Source: Acetobacterium fimetarium
GTDB lineage: Bacteria; Bacillota; Clostridia; Eubacteriales; Eubacteriaceae
DNA length: 64,000 bases
Direction: 5' to 3'
Assembly: GCF_014284475.1 (NCBI RefSeq)
Contig: NZ_WJBC01000001.1
Location: 124,001-188,000, forward strand
Shown here piece by piece: positions 26,788 through 35,800 of this stretch; positions within the stretch are counted from its first letter, which is position 1, and the number at the start of each line of letters is the position of its first letter. The position numbers and the translations under genes were made by a program. The notes under the pieces are model-generated. The model ran no database searches, was not told where the DNA came from, and worked only from the letters and a program-made list of their open reading frames with translations.

Positions 26788-27378
26788 TCACGGAATCATG
26801 GTTTCTATCGGCTTGAGCAGATCCGTTCTGCTATAGGGGATGGTCACGGAAATTCGGCCAGCAGCATAACAGGCGACTTCGTACTGATTGAAATACACAC
26901 AAACCCCAGCATCCGTCAGATAATACTTTGAATCGGCACCCAACAGCTTGTAAACACTATTCAGGTCCACATCTTTTTTATTGAGACTGGCAAACTCGTT
27001 AGTCAGTTTCGTCTTGATCTGGGATTCATCAATACTCAGCAAATCTCCCAGAAGTTATTCGCTTTGGTGGTAAACGCCGGTATTTTAGCCTTCCAGTCGA
27101 TAGGACCGGCCCTCCGTGCCACTCATCGTACCATCTGTTTTCCAATCCTGCCAGCCAATATTTTCGACGTGGGTTTGATACGTGCAGGCGGGCGTTGATG
27201 CCACACTGGTATCCCTGATTTTTGTGTCATCTGCCAACTGGGACTGATCTCCCGTTACACCCGATGACAGTTCTTCTGAATGTGCCGGTGTTTCTGCTAA
27301 AACCCCCAAAGGCATGGCGGTGAAAGCCAATAATACTGCCAAAAACAACATCACACCCATTAACATCTTCTTTTTCAT
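26788..27378 (-). pseudogene. Broken ChW-DUF3298/RsiV-like secreted protein
   Basis: An ATG at 27378 (AAAGGAGAAAACG before it) opens a signal peptide (LMGVMLFLAVLLAFTAMPLG) and one complete-looking ChW repeat (HVENIGWQDWKTDG... SGTEGRSYRLEG) that ends at a stop near 27085. About 40 bp later another frame, to 26788, encodes a DUF3298-type tail: KYYLTDAGVCVYFNQYEVAC then AAGRISVTIPYS. The two halves together look like one secreted protein that lost its middle and went out of frame. DUF3298 is found in RsiV-like lysozyme-sensing anti-sigma factors. Neither part is likely to be functional alone. Confidence 0.7.
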
Positions 27379-27459
27379 CGTTTTCTCCTTTCGGGTGGGC
27401 TGATGACTTACCTCCCCACCTACTTATTCGTCTTCTTCAAAAACCGCGCCGGAATCAGT

Positions 27460-27825
27460 TTAGGCAAAATACTTCTGATTGGGACTGGTCGGTTTATCGG
27501 GAATGGTCAGTTTCAGGAGGCCGCCTTTGATCAGCGGGTTGAGAATGTTTTTTCTGAAATGATCTCGGTTGTTGTACTTCAAATATTTCTGTATTTCACT
27601 TCGTGTTCGGGGAGTTTTGCAATATTCTAACAATCTCGATATTTCCTCATCTGCTTGCATGGTAGCTTGCATGGTAGCTTGCATGGTAGCCTGGTCACCA
27701 GCCTGCATGGTCAAGGGGATAATCGTTCGGAATACATCCCCCTCAGTAAAAACGGGCTCGGCAACGTCATGGTAAGGAATCGCAAAGCCTTCGTTTCCGG
27801 GTGTTTCCCAGACTTGGTCTTGTAA
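27460..27825 (-). pseudogene. C-terminal fragment of a Schlafen/AlbA_2-type ATP-binding regulator
   Basis: The frame continues directly after the NERD gene stop with GFAIPYHDVAEPVFTEGDVF, then RTIIPL, a Gln/Ala/Met repeat, and an HTH end (TRSEIQKYLKYNNRDHFRKN, ILNPLIKGGLLKLTIPDKP). This is the C-terminus of COG2865-type (AlbA_2/Divergent AAA) proteins, whose N-terminal catalytic part is absent. A 12-bp unit (TGCATGGTAGCT) repeated three times gives QATMQATMQATM. There is no proper start, so it is a scar, fused behind the NERD gene. Confidence 0.7.
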
Positions 27826-29169
27826 TCAGGTTAAGACATCCGCTTTTAATTCTTTTTGCGCTTTAATATACCCTTCGACTTTCTTTTGCAGTACCGGGTT
27901 TGACATCTGGATGTCCTTATCGAAAACTGTCGGAAAATCAAAATTTCTTGCCGACACCCGAAACTGAATGACAATCTCATGCATTCCCACACTTTTAATG
28001 GTTCCTGGACCGAAGGTTTGATGCATTATTTTTTCGCTGATGAGTTGGGCGGGTGTCCAGTTTTGCGTTTGATTCCCACTGGGAACCGATACCTTTCCAG
28101 ATTTTATCAAAGCCAAAATTCCAGGGCCATACTTTTCTGTCTTAACCGGTCCAAAGCCGGATATCCTTTGCAATTCTACCAGGGTTTCTGGTTTCTGGAT
28201 GATCAGATCATCCAATTGACGATCATTGAAAACCACATAGGCTTGAACATTTTCTTTGCGGCTTGTTTCCCGGCGAAACGCTTTCAGTTTGGCCACCAGT
28301 TCGTCATTTTGAGGTGATGTCACGGTGTAAGCTTTTGCTGCCGATTCCCGCACTGACGGTCTGACTTGTCCTGCCACAGGCGCTTCGGTCGAGAAAGTCT
28401 GAGAGCTCTCCGTTAAACCAGACAAAATCGTTTCATATTTTTGAGTATAGTCACTGGAAAGGGGCTGGTGATGGGATAGTATTTTTTCCGCCCAAGCTTT
28501 CAACCCTTTTTCACTGCAAGCTAATTCTTTCGATTGCTTATTTTGTTCTTTTATATAGGCTATCAGCTGGTCCGCCCGGATGACCTTGTTTTTAACATCC
28601 TTTTTGGCATATTTAGCATTTAAAACCGTTTTAGGATTGGCCAGAACAACAATGGATCGATAAAAATTGTCAAAGTTCTTTTCAAAACCGAGGCGCTTGA
28701 TAGGATTGGTGGTTTTGGCCAGATTGATCTGTCGAAAGATTTCCAGATGCCGTTGGTTCTGTGTAATCGGTGAATAAATCCCATCTTTGACAGTTCGGCC
28801 ATTCCAGAGATAACTCCTGACAAAATTTCCCTGGTTATCAATAGCAATATTGCCATAAAGATTCTTACATTCGATAAAAAAGACCAGTTTTCGGGTCACC
28901 ACCACAAAGTCAATCTGAGCCGTCAGATCTTCATGCTGGAGGTGGAGATCATGAATAATATACATTGGAATACCAGCGCTTTTCAACTCAAAAGCGATAT
29001 TCTTTTCACCCGCTTCGCCATAGCTGGCAAAGGTAATTTCCCGGACAATGTCATCTTTGACCTTGCCGGTAGCTTTCTCCTGGAGTTCTTTGAGCCGGGC
29101 GATATGCTGGGTGGTATCGGAATCTTCTTTCAGGAAGATGGGGGTAGTGTTGGGGGTGAATAGGGACAT
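27826..29169 (-). CDS. NERD-domain nuclease-like protein with HRDC domain
   Basis: 447 aa. Residues about 45-165 form a NERD (nuclease-related) domain with the PD-(D/E)xK core: QIDFVVVTRKLVFFIECKN, in which Asp and E-x-K are intact. A charged linker follows, then an HRDC domain (about 288-365: YVVFNDRQLDDLIIQKPETL, ISGFGPVKTEKYG), a nucleic-acid-binding module usually found in RecQ and UvrD helicases. The last 80 residues (FGPGTIKSVGMHEIVIQFRV) resemble the UvrD/PcrA C-terminal Tudor-like domain. The combination suggests a DNA-processing nuclease working with the helicases upstream. AAAGGAGG precedes the ATG. Whether it cleaves DNA is untested. Confidence 0.82.
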   Translation of the reverse strand: MSLFTPNTTPIFLKEDSDTTQHIARLKELQEKATGKVKDDIVREITFASYGEAGEKNIAFELKSAGIPMYIIHDLHLQHEDLTAQIDFVVVTRKLVFFIECKNLYGNIAIDNQGNFVRSYLWNGRTVKDGIYSPITQNQRHLEIFRQINLAKTTNPIKRLGFEKNFDNFYRSIVVLANPKTVLNAKYAKKDVKNKVIRADQLIAYIKEQNKQSKELACSEKGLKAWAEKILSHHQPLSSDYTQKYETILSGLTESSQTFSTEAPVAGQVRPSVRESAAKAYTVTSPQNDELVAKLKAFRRETSRKENVQAYVVFNDRQLDDLIIQKPETLVELQRISGFGPVKTEKYGPGILALIKSGKVSVPSGNQTQNWTPAQLISEKIMHQTFGPGTIKSVGMHEIVIQFRVSARNFDFPTVFDKDIQMSNPVLQKKVEGYIKAQKELKADVLT

Positions 29170-29227
29170 GGACGGGACCTCCTTTAAGCAATTTATAAGC
29201 TATCTTAACTTAGAATTTTTATGACTG

Positions 29228-29320
29228 TTACCACCAGGGATAGACAGTGACGATTTCATTTTCAAAATCGGTTTCTGTTAATACTCTTTTGCTGGCTTCG
29301 AGTATGATATCTAGGCTCAT
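29228..29320 (-). CDS. Predicted 30-aa small protein between helicase and NERD genes
   Basis: ATG at 29320 with a perfect-looking ribosome-binding site (AAGGAGATCAAC) and 30 codons: an acidic amphipathic segment (SLDIILEASKRVLTETDFEN) ending VYPWW. It sits in the 220-bp gap between the PLD-helicase and the NERD gene, on the same strand. Its strong initiation signal contrasts with its size. It could be an antitoxin-like or trigger peptide, or a leader; nothing in the sequence tells which. Confidence 0.5.
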   Translation of the reverse strand: MSLDIILEASKRVLTETDFENEIVTVYPWW

Positions 29321-29392
29321 GTTGATCTCCTTTGTGGTTTTATTGTGATTGGGTAATCGCGCACCGGCTGTGAGCGTCGCTACCAGTTGACG

Positions 29393-32300
29393 CTATCCCA
29401 CTACTAGCTTATTCGTTTTCTTCAAAAATCGGGCCGGGATGGGCTTTTGCAATTGCCAGGTGATGTTCATCGGTTTAGAGCCGTGGTGACTGACATAATC
29501 CGCTAAACCCAAGCAAGTATAAGGCGCTGTTCCTGCCCTATCTTTTTTAAATTCTCTCACAAAAAGCAAAATTTTACCACCGTGTTCTTGATGATGCTGA
29601 TAGCGTTGACCAGTTGGCGAATCCTCCGAGGTGGTGCTCTGGCTTTGCCAATGAAAAAGAAATTCATTAATTGAATAATCGTGATACATGGTGGTCGGTG
29701 AATAATCCTTGTCCGATTTATTCAGGGTGATAAAGAAGACATCGGTCTTTTTATCCGGCAAATACTTCACGCCCTCCCGGATGTTGCCCGGCTTATCATA
29801 ATCCAAACCCACTAAAATCTGATCCCGGGTGTAGCTGCAATGCAAATCCAGCGGGCAATCATAATCCAGATTTAAGGATTCATCCACAAAATCGATGCGA
29901 TCCAGATTAAACTGTAGCAGCGCCAACAGCTCTTCAAAAAGCACCGGCGCATTTTTTAGTTGAGCCAAAGCCGCCTCCGCTCTAGCAAAACCACATTCCA
30001 GATATGACTTTTGAAAAACCGTGTAATGAAACATATTGAGCATCCGCCCTTCATGCTCAGTAAACGCACGGGTTTCAATGGCCGGCAAAGCCGCCAATAA
30101 AAACTGTAACCAACGTCGCGAATCGATGGCGCAGATTTTGGGAAAAGCCTTGTTAAACACCTCTTCGAGTGGGTGTTCAAAATTATCTCTGATCCCAGCC
30201 AAAACGCAAAGTCTGGAGAAATTACAGCGGGCATAAAGGCTGCGCACATCCAGATGGTAATAAGTGACAAAGTTCGCTAAGCTCAAGACAAGATCGGTAT
30301 CCTCGGCAAAAGTGGCGATGCGGGCGATGATCCCCGCTTTTTTCCCGAAGGATTGGGCAATATTCTGGAGAATGATCGCTTTGGCCTTCTGCTCCAATTG
30401 GATATAGCAGCCTTTTGGGACACTAACAAAACCGCTTTTAATTTCATGCGATAAGCTACGGGTCGCATGGGATAACAAGGCATTAAACTTTTCTTCAAAA
30501 TTGTAGTGTTGATTAGCCTGGCCGATAAAATCCAGCACCGTTAAACAGTCCTTATCCTCAGTCAACCGCAGGCCTCGTCCCAATTGCTGTAAAAAAATGG
30601 TCAAACTCTGTGTCGGTCGCAAAAACAAGACCGTGTTGATTTCGGGTATATCCACCCCTTCATTATAGAGATCCACCACAAAAATCATCCGAATCTCTCC
30701 CGCCAAAAGCCGCGCCTTGGCCGATTTGCGCTGTTCATCCGACGATGAACTGATCAGGTAAATCGACGGAATCCCCCGGGCATTGAAAAAATCAGCCATA
30801 AACTTCACGTGTTCCTGTGAGACACAAAAGCCCAAACCCCGAACCTCATCGATATCCGCCACATATTTGAGCAGCGACGCCACAATCAAATCACCCCGCC
30901 GCTTAGCCGCCCATTCATCGATGGTATAGACATTGGATAACTCCCGGGTATCATAACCCCCGCGGCCCCATTTCAAAGTGTTTAAGTCGATGCTATCCGA
31001 CACGCCAAAATATTGAAACGGCGATAACAGCTTGCGATCAATGGCTTCCGGCAAGCGGATTTCCGCCGCGATGCGATGATCAAAATAGCTTGAAATATCC
31101 CGCCCATCCATCCGCTCTGGGGTGGCCGTTAAACCCAGTAATATTTGCGGTTGATAGTGATCTAATAGCGTTTGATAGGTCTTGGCCGCCGCATGATGAA
31201 ACTCATCGACGATGATATAGTCGTAAAAATCCGCCGTTGTTTTCTCATTAAAAGCTTGGGCGTTAAAGGTCTGGATGGACATAAATAAATGATTCAATTG
31301 GCTCGGTCGATAGCTGCCCACAAAGAGCTCCCCAAAGTTTTCATCCCGCAAAACATTGCGAAAACACTGGATGCTTTGGCTTAAAATTTCTTCACGATGG
31401 GCAATAAACAGCAAGCGATTGGCCCCCTTGGGGTTTTGCTTGCGAAAACGTTTGTAATCGAGAGCTGAAATCACCGTTTTACCCGTACCCGTTGCCGCCA
31501 CAATCAAATTACGCATGTGATATCGGATGGTGCGCTCCGCTGCCAGCCGATCGAGAATTTCCTGCTGATAAGGATAGGGCCGGATGTCCACCAGATAGAG
31601 CGTCTGATTCTTGATGTCCCCCGTCTTTTCAGCCCGCAACGCATCTTCAAGCTGGGGTTGATCGTCCTTAGAATAGCATTTAAAATCTTGGCTGTGCCAG
31701 TAACTCTCAAAAGTAGCATTGATCTTCTCGATGGTCTCCGGCAAATCTTTAGCGGTGACCTTCACATTCCATTCCAAGCCAGTCGACATGGCCGCATGGG
31801 ACAAGTTGGAAGAACCCACATAAGCCGTCGAAAAACCGGTGTCCCGAATAAACACATAGGTTTTGGCATGAAGACGAGTCCGCTTGGTATCATACGAAAT
31901 TTTAATTTCCGTATTGGCCAATTCCTCCAATGCTTCAATGGCCTTGACATCAGTGGCACCCATGTAAGAGGTGGTCACCACCCGCAGCTTGCCGCCGCGC
32001 TGGGTAAATGCACGCAGTTCATCGATGATCAAACGCAGCCCACTCCATTTGATAAAAGAGACTAGTAAATCAATGGCATTGCTCGACGCAATTTCCTTAT
32101 TGAGTTCGGTATAAAGCTGGGGTTCATGGATGGCACCGGTAAATAAGGAGCTCATCGACAAGGAAGTCTCCGGTCGAATCAGTTTGGCTGTTTTATCGAT
32201 GGCAGAGAGGCTGTTTTTACGCTCAACCAAGCACAATAATTGCTGAGCCGACGCATCGACGAAATCCACTTCACTCTCCGAATCGGATTTCTCCAGTGTT

Positions 32301-32593
32301 TGCGTGATTTCATTGACCAGCTCAATTTGGCCCTTGAGTCCATGGACCTTGACCTGATCGAGCTTTTTTTCGATGACTGCGGCCAGATAGCTGGACAATA
32401 CCTTGGCTGCCTCGGCTTCATCGATGGGCCCGATTTCGCTGATCAGTTCGGTATTGGTTTTAATTTCGTTTTGGATGGACTCCGTGATGACGGATTCGTA
32501 TAGGCCTGGTTTTAGCATATGGGGAGCTCCTTGTAGGTTAATTATTATATCGACGGATTGTTTGATTTCAACCAGTGATTTTGGAACATTCAT
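29393..32593 (-). CDS. PLD-nuclease / SF2 helicase / DUF3427 protein
   Basis: 1066 aa. Order: helical N-terminus (1-130); phospholipase-D-like nuclease (about 150-310; HAKTYVFIRD near 238 and VGSSNLSHAAM); DEAD/DEAH helicase (Walker A AATGTGKT near 370, Walker B IIVDEFHHAA near 463, ATPERMDGRD); helicase C (NEGVDIPEINTVLFLRPTQS, QQLGRGLRL near 690); C-terminal DUF3427 (about 880-1060; GGKILLFVREFKK, YVSHHGSKPMNITWQLQKP). This family is common in defence islands and is assumed to translocate on and cut DNA. It begins 6 bp after the helicase-HNH gene and is probably translationally coupled to it. The single HKD motif implies that a dimer forms the active site. Confidence 0.9.
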   Translation of the reverse strand: MNVPKSLVEIKQSVDIIINLQGAPHMLKPGLYESVITESIQNEIKTNTELISEIGPIDEAEAAKVLSSYLAAVIEKKLDQVKVHGLKGQIELVNEITQTLEKSDSESEVDFVDASAQQLLCLVERKNSLSAIDKTAKLIRPETSLSMSSLFTGAIHEPQLYTELNKEIASSNAIDLLVSFIKWSGLRLIIDELRAFTQRGGKLRVVTTSYMGATDVKAIEALEELANTEIKISYDTKRTRLHAKTYVFIRDTGFSTAYVGSSNLSHAAMSTGLEWNVKVTAKDLPETIEKINATFESYWHSQDFKCYSKDDQPQLEDALRAEKTGDIKNQTLYLVDIRPYPYQQEILDRLAAERTIRYHMRNLIVAATGTGKTVISALDYKRFRKQNPKGANRLLFIAHREEILSQSIQCFRNVLRDENFGELFVGSYRPSQLNHLFMSIQTFNAQAFNEKTTADFYDYIIVDEFHHAAAKTYQTLLDHYQPQILLGLTATPERMDGRDISSYFDHRIAAEIRLPEAIDRKLLSPFQYFGVSDSIDLNTLKWGRGGYDTRELSNVYTIDEWAAKRRGDLIVASLLKYVADIDEVRGLGFCVSQEHVKFMADFFNARGIPSIYLISSSSDEQRKSAKARLLAGEIRMIFVVDLYNEGVDIPEINTVLFLRPTQSLTIFLQQLGRGLRLTEDKDCLTVLDFIGQANQHYNFEEKFNALLSHATRSLSHEIKSGFVSVPKGCYIQLEQKAKAIILQNIAQSFGKKAGIIARIATFAEDTDLVLSLANFVTYYHLDVRSLYARCNFSRLCVLAGIRDNFEHPLEEVFNKAFPKICAIDSRRWLQFLLAALPAIETRAFTEHEGRMLNMFHYTVFQKSYLECGFARAEAALAQLKNAPVLFEELLALLQFNLDRIDFVDESLNLDYDCPLDLHCSYTRDQILVGLDYDKPGNIREGVKYLPDKKTDVFFITLNKSDKDYSPTTMYHDYSINEFLFHWQSQSTTSEDSPTGQRYQHHQEHGGKILLFVREFKKDRAGTAPYTCLGLADYVSHHGSKPMNITWQLQKPIPARFLKKTNKLVVG

Positions 32594-32599
32594 GTGTTG

Positions 32600-35152
32600 T
32601 TAACCAACACTGATGACACTTAAATTTTTTACTTGAGGACAACCTAGTTCATTTTGAACGTAACTTAATAATTCGTTTTCATGTTTCATTAACCACTCAA
32701 TATTATTACCTTCGAAAAGTTCAATAACCCATTCTGAGTAGTACTTTCCGCTACGCCTTATATGAAATTTGATATCAGAAACCGCCTTGCAATGATAAAA
32801 GAAATTAATGGTTCTTATCAATGAACATTGTGGACTCTCTCTTCCAGCTTTATCCATATAAACTATATCCTTAGATTGGTTTAAATTCGACTTGAAAATA
32901 TCCTTGAAATTAATTTCATTAATACCTTTCCGTTTATTACATTCTTTGCACAAGGTTTGTAAGTTTTCAACACTTGTGATCCCTCTCATCGAAAATGGCA
33001 GGATATGATCAACTTCTAATGTTACACCTTTCCCTTTTTCCCTACCACAGCAAACACATTTATATCCATCACGTCTGAGCACTTGTTCTTTTATAACCTT
33101 CGTCGGTTCCCTATTTGAATCTGTAAAAATTTCTTCATTTATTGGTGGTTCAGGCTTTATTGGACCATTTATCTTAATATCAACCAATCTATTCTCAACA
33201 GCATCATATGCTGATTTAAATCTATTGTAATCACGATAAAACACTTTCCATAGACTCCCATTTTTATTAAATTCATTTTGAAGAACAGTATATTTTGAAA
33301 TCGCATCTTTATACATCAGTTGCATGGCTACTTCATCAAGATTATAATCATTTCTTTCATCAAAGGAATGATAGATTGGTGCTTCGCCATTCTGTGCTAA
33401 ATGTCTGGAAATTTTCACTAATTCATTTTTCAGTTTCCCCCCTATATCATCCTGGGTTAAATCAAAATATTCTTCAATCTCTTTATCTAACCAGGTTAAA
33501 ATTTGTTCATCCTCTATTTTTTCATCTGCAAATTTGTCTGGTATATTATTTAAGCTTTTATCTATGAAAATCTCAAATTTATTTTTATTGCTGTCAAACA
33601 CCATTACGAATTCAGAATATGTTTCCATTTCTTCTTGCTCATCATCGGTGATGCTCACAGTATATTCGGTTTGATACCAGCCAGTTGGTATGTACGTTAA
33701 GTAGGGTGAATCGGCAAAGCGAACGCCACTATTAATTTGTTTGGACAATTGTTCTATTAAACTAATTGAAATATATTCTTTGGGATAAGCCCCTCTGACA
33801 ATAGGCTTTGTATTACTTGTGCCATCACCAATCGGATTAGCCCAATTAATGATTCTTTTCCAATTATCTAGGAATAAGACAATATTTGCTTCTGATTTGC
33901 CTTTACCGCCGCCGGATTTTTCACCGCGTAAGGCCCTCCCTATCATTTGAGTCATCAAAATAGCACTGGTTGTTTGACGTGTTAGAAAAACAGTTTTAAC
34001 ATCTGGTATATCTACGCCTTCTGTCATCATCTTTACGTTAATCAGTACTTCATATTTACCTTCTCTGAATTCTTTCATAATCTTCTGATTTTCAGTTGTA
34101 GACCTTTTATTTCTTTCTTCCGGAGTATTAGCCTTAGCGTCAATTTGCGAATATATCGCTTCGCAATTTATTCCTTTTTCATTTAATTTTGATTTTAAAT
34201 ACTCGCACTGGAACCAACGATCCGCAAAAATGATTGTTTTTCCATACTTAGATTTATTACTCACGTACTCATTCACTATATAATCATTTCTTGCTGAGTC
34301 ATGGGCAAGCTTTTCAACGATTTCACCGGGCAGATCCTTATGTTCTCTTACTAAACGGTTATAAAGTTTATCATCTACTTCAAGTTCTCTGCCTGTTGAC
34401 TTTTCTATATAAACCGGAAGTGCTAGAATATTCTCCGCTATGAGTTTGGTTGTTTTTGCTTCATACAAGATACCCTTATCAAATATTTTAAATAACCAAC
34501 CGCTGTTCTTTTTATCACTGTATGTAGGTGTTGCTGTTAAACCTAATAAATAAAGATTGGGAATCATCTCTTTTATGTCAATTAATAAATTTCTGCACCC
34601 ATATGCCGGTGCATGATGTGCTTCATCTAATACAACAAATATTTGAGTATCCTTACAGCTGTTTATAAATCGTTTAAAATAGGAATCGACTTTCTCCCCA
34701 TTGATGTCTTCTGGCACATTGTTAAATTTTGATATCGCCGTCTGGGTAGTCATTATTAGGACATCATCAGTTGTCTCGATATCAGAAGAATTAGAATGAG
34801 CTGGATCGCTGGATACGACTCTCACATTTAATGTATCTCGGCTTGGAGGTATACTCACTACATTCTCTAAAAATGTATTGCAAGCCTGATCCAATAAATA
34901 TGAAGATTGTGCCAACCATAAGACTTTAATATTCTTGCTCAGTATATTTTCGCAAATCCACCTCACAGCGGTAAATGTTTTACCTGCACCAGTTGGTAAG
35001 ACTAAAAGCCCACCTTTATAGCCTTCCATAGGAAAGTTATATGTTTTACTTAATGCGACAAAGGAATCAATTTGGTGAGATCTCTTTTCCTTACCAAATT
35101 TGCCTTCATTATCTTTTCTTAATTTAACTAAATCCAATGATTCATAATTCAA
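32600..35152 (-). CDS. SF2 helicase fused to HNH endonuclease
   Basis: 850 aa, starting at a TTG (35150-35152) with only a weak ribosome-binding site. The N-terminal half is a restriction-type SF2 helicase: LVLPTGAGKTFTAVRW near 51, VVLDEAHHAPAYG near 172, LGLTATPTYSD, then helicase C with MMTEGVDIPDVKTVFLTRQT and MIGRALRGEKSGG. Residues about 695-740 form an HNH nuclease (CVCCGREKGKG, EVDHILPFS, ENLQTLCKECNKRKG) with both zinc-binding CxxC pairs and the His-Asn residues. The rest is not recognised. The gene is distinctly AT-rich relative to its neighbours, which suggests recent transfer. It is the first gene of the 35.15-27.8 kb operon. Confidence 0.9.
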   Translation of the reverse strand: MNYESLDLVKLRKDNEGKFGKEKRSHQIDSFVALSKTYNFPMEGYKGGLLVLPTGAGKTFTAVRWICENILSKNIKVLWLAQSSYLLDQACNTFLENVVSIPPSRDTLNVRVVSSDPAHSNSSDIETTDDVLIMTTQTAISKFNNVPEDINGEKVDSYFKRFINSCKDTQIFVVLDEAHHAPAYGCRNLLIDIKEMIPNLYLLGLTATPTYSDKKNSGWLFKIFDKGILYEAKTTKLIAENILALPVYIEKSTGRELEVDDKLYNRLVREHKDLPGEIVEKLAHDSARNDYIVNEYVSNKSKYGKTIIFADRWFQCEYLKSKLNEKGINCEAIYSQIDAKANTPEERNKRSTTENQKIMKEFREGKYEVLINVKMMTEGVDIPDVKTVFLTRQTTSAILMTQMIGRALRGEKSGGGKGKSEANIVLFLDNWKRIINWANPIGDGTSNTKPIVRGAYPKEYISISLIEQLSKQINSGVRFADSPYLTYIPTGWYQTEYTVSITDDEQEEMETYSEFVMVFDSNKNKFEIFIDKSLNNIPDKFADEKIEDEQILTWLDKEIEEYFDLTQDDIGGKLKNELVKISRHLAQNGEAPIYHSFDERNDYNLDEVAMQLMYKDAISKYTVLQNEFNKNGSLWKVFYRDYNRFKSAYDAVENRLVDIKINGPIKPEPPINEEIFTDSNREPTKVIKEQVLRRDGYKCVCCGREKGKGVTLEVDHILPFSMRGITSVENLQTLCKECNKRKGINEINFKDIFKSNLNQSKDIVYMDKAGRESPQCSLIRTINFFYHCKAVSDIKFHIRRSGKYYSEWVIELFEGNNIEWLMKHENELLSYVQNELGCPQVKNLSVISVG

Positions 35153-35308
35153 TTAATTGTACCAGCCCTTCGTTTTTTTAATTTTAATATCAGCATTTAC
35201 TGCCGTTAACTAGATTCACTTAAAAAAGTTAAGGTGAAAGCCGCCATCCCTATCTAATAAATAATGCCTACTGAATAATTACCAATTTTTGATAAACACC
35301 GAACCCAT

Positions 35309-35705
35309 TCAATTCCGGCATAAAAAACTGTAACTGGGCGTAAAGAACCTTGCGCAGGGGTTCAGAACAACAATCGACAATGCAATCGTACAAAGGCCGG
35401 TATCTGGCAAACGTGTCCGGATCAGACCAAGACCACAGTTGAGTTTGGCAAGACTGAATTTCCGTTCGACTTCAACACGTTCGCAAATATCCACATAGTC
35501 CTGTTTTTTATCAGTCACTGCATTTTTAGGTGGACGACCCAGTGCCGAACCTGCCATTTTCTGGATAGTGTTTTTTGATGACTCAACATGGTGTCGATAA
35601 TCGCCAGGTCTCTGCGCAGATAACGCAGTTGTTTCCCAATTGCTTTGCGGAAGTAAACCATCAGCGATGGATCAAATGGCGGTTCATCTGGAACAGGTCA
35701 GAAGA
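35309..35705 (-). mobile_element. Degenerate IS1182-family transposase fragment
   Basis: The minus-strand frame at 35309-35557 encodes ERVEVERKFSLAKLNCGLGL then IRTRLPDTGLCTIALSI, the C-terminal end of IS1182-type DDE transposases. Upstream in another frame (to about 35705) is PPFDPSLMVYFRKAIGKQLR, the N-terminal signature of the same family. The middle with the catalytic residues is gone and the frames do not join. This scar separates the helicase operon from the methylase-like gene. Confidence 0.75.
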
Positions 35706-35800
35706 ATTCTAAAAATATTTTGGAATCCATCAGTGACATTTAGAATTCTTTCCGGCCTTTAGTTTTGTTGTTTAAGCGCACTACTTTGAGCCATTGCCCG

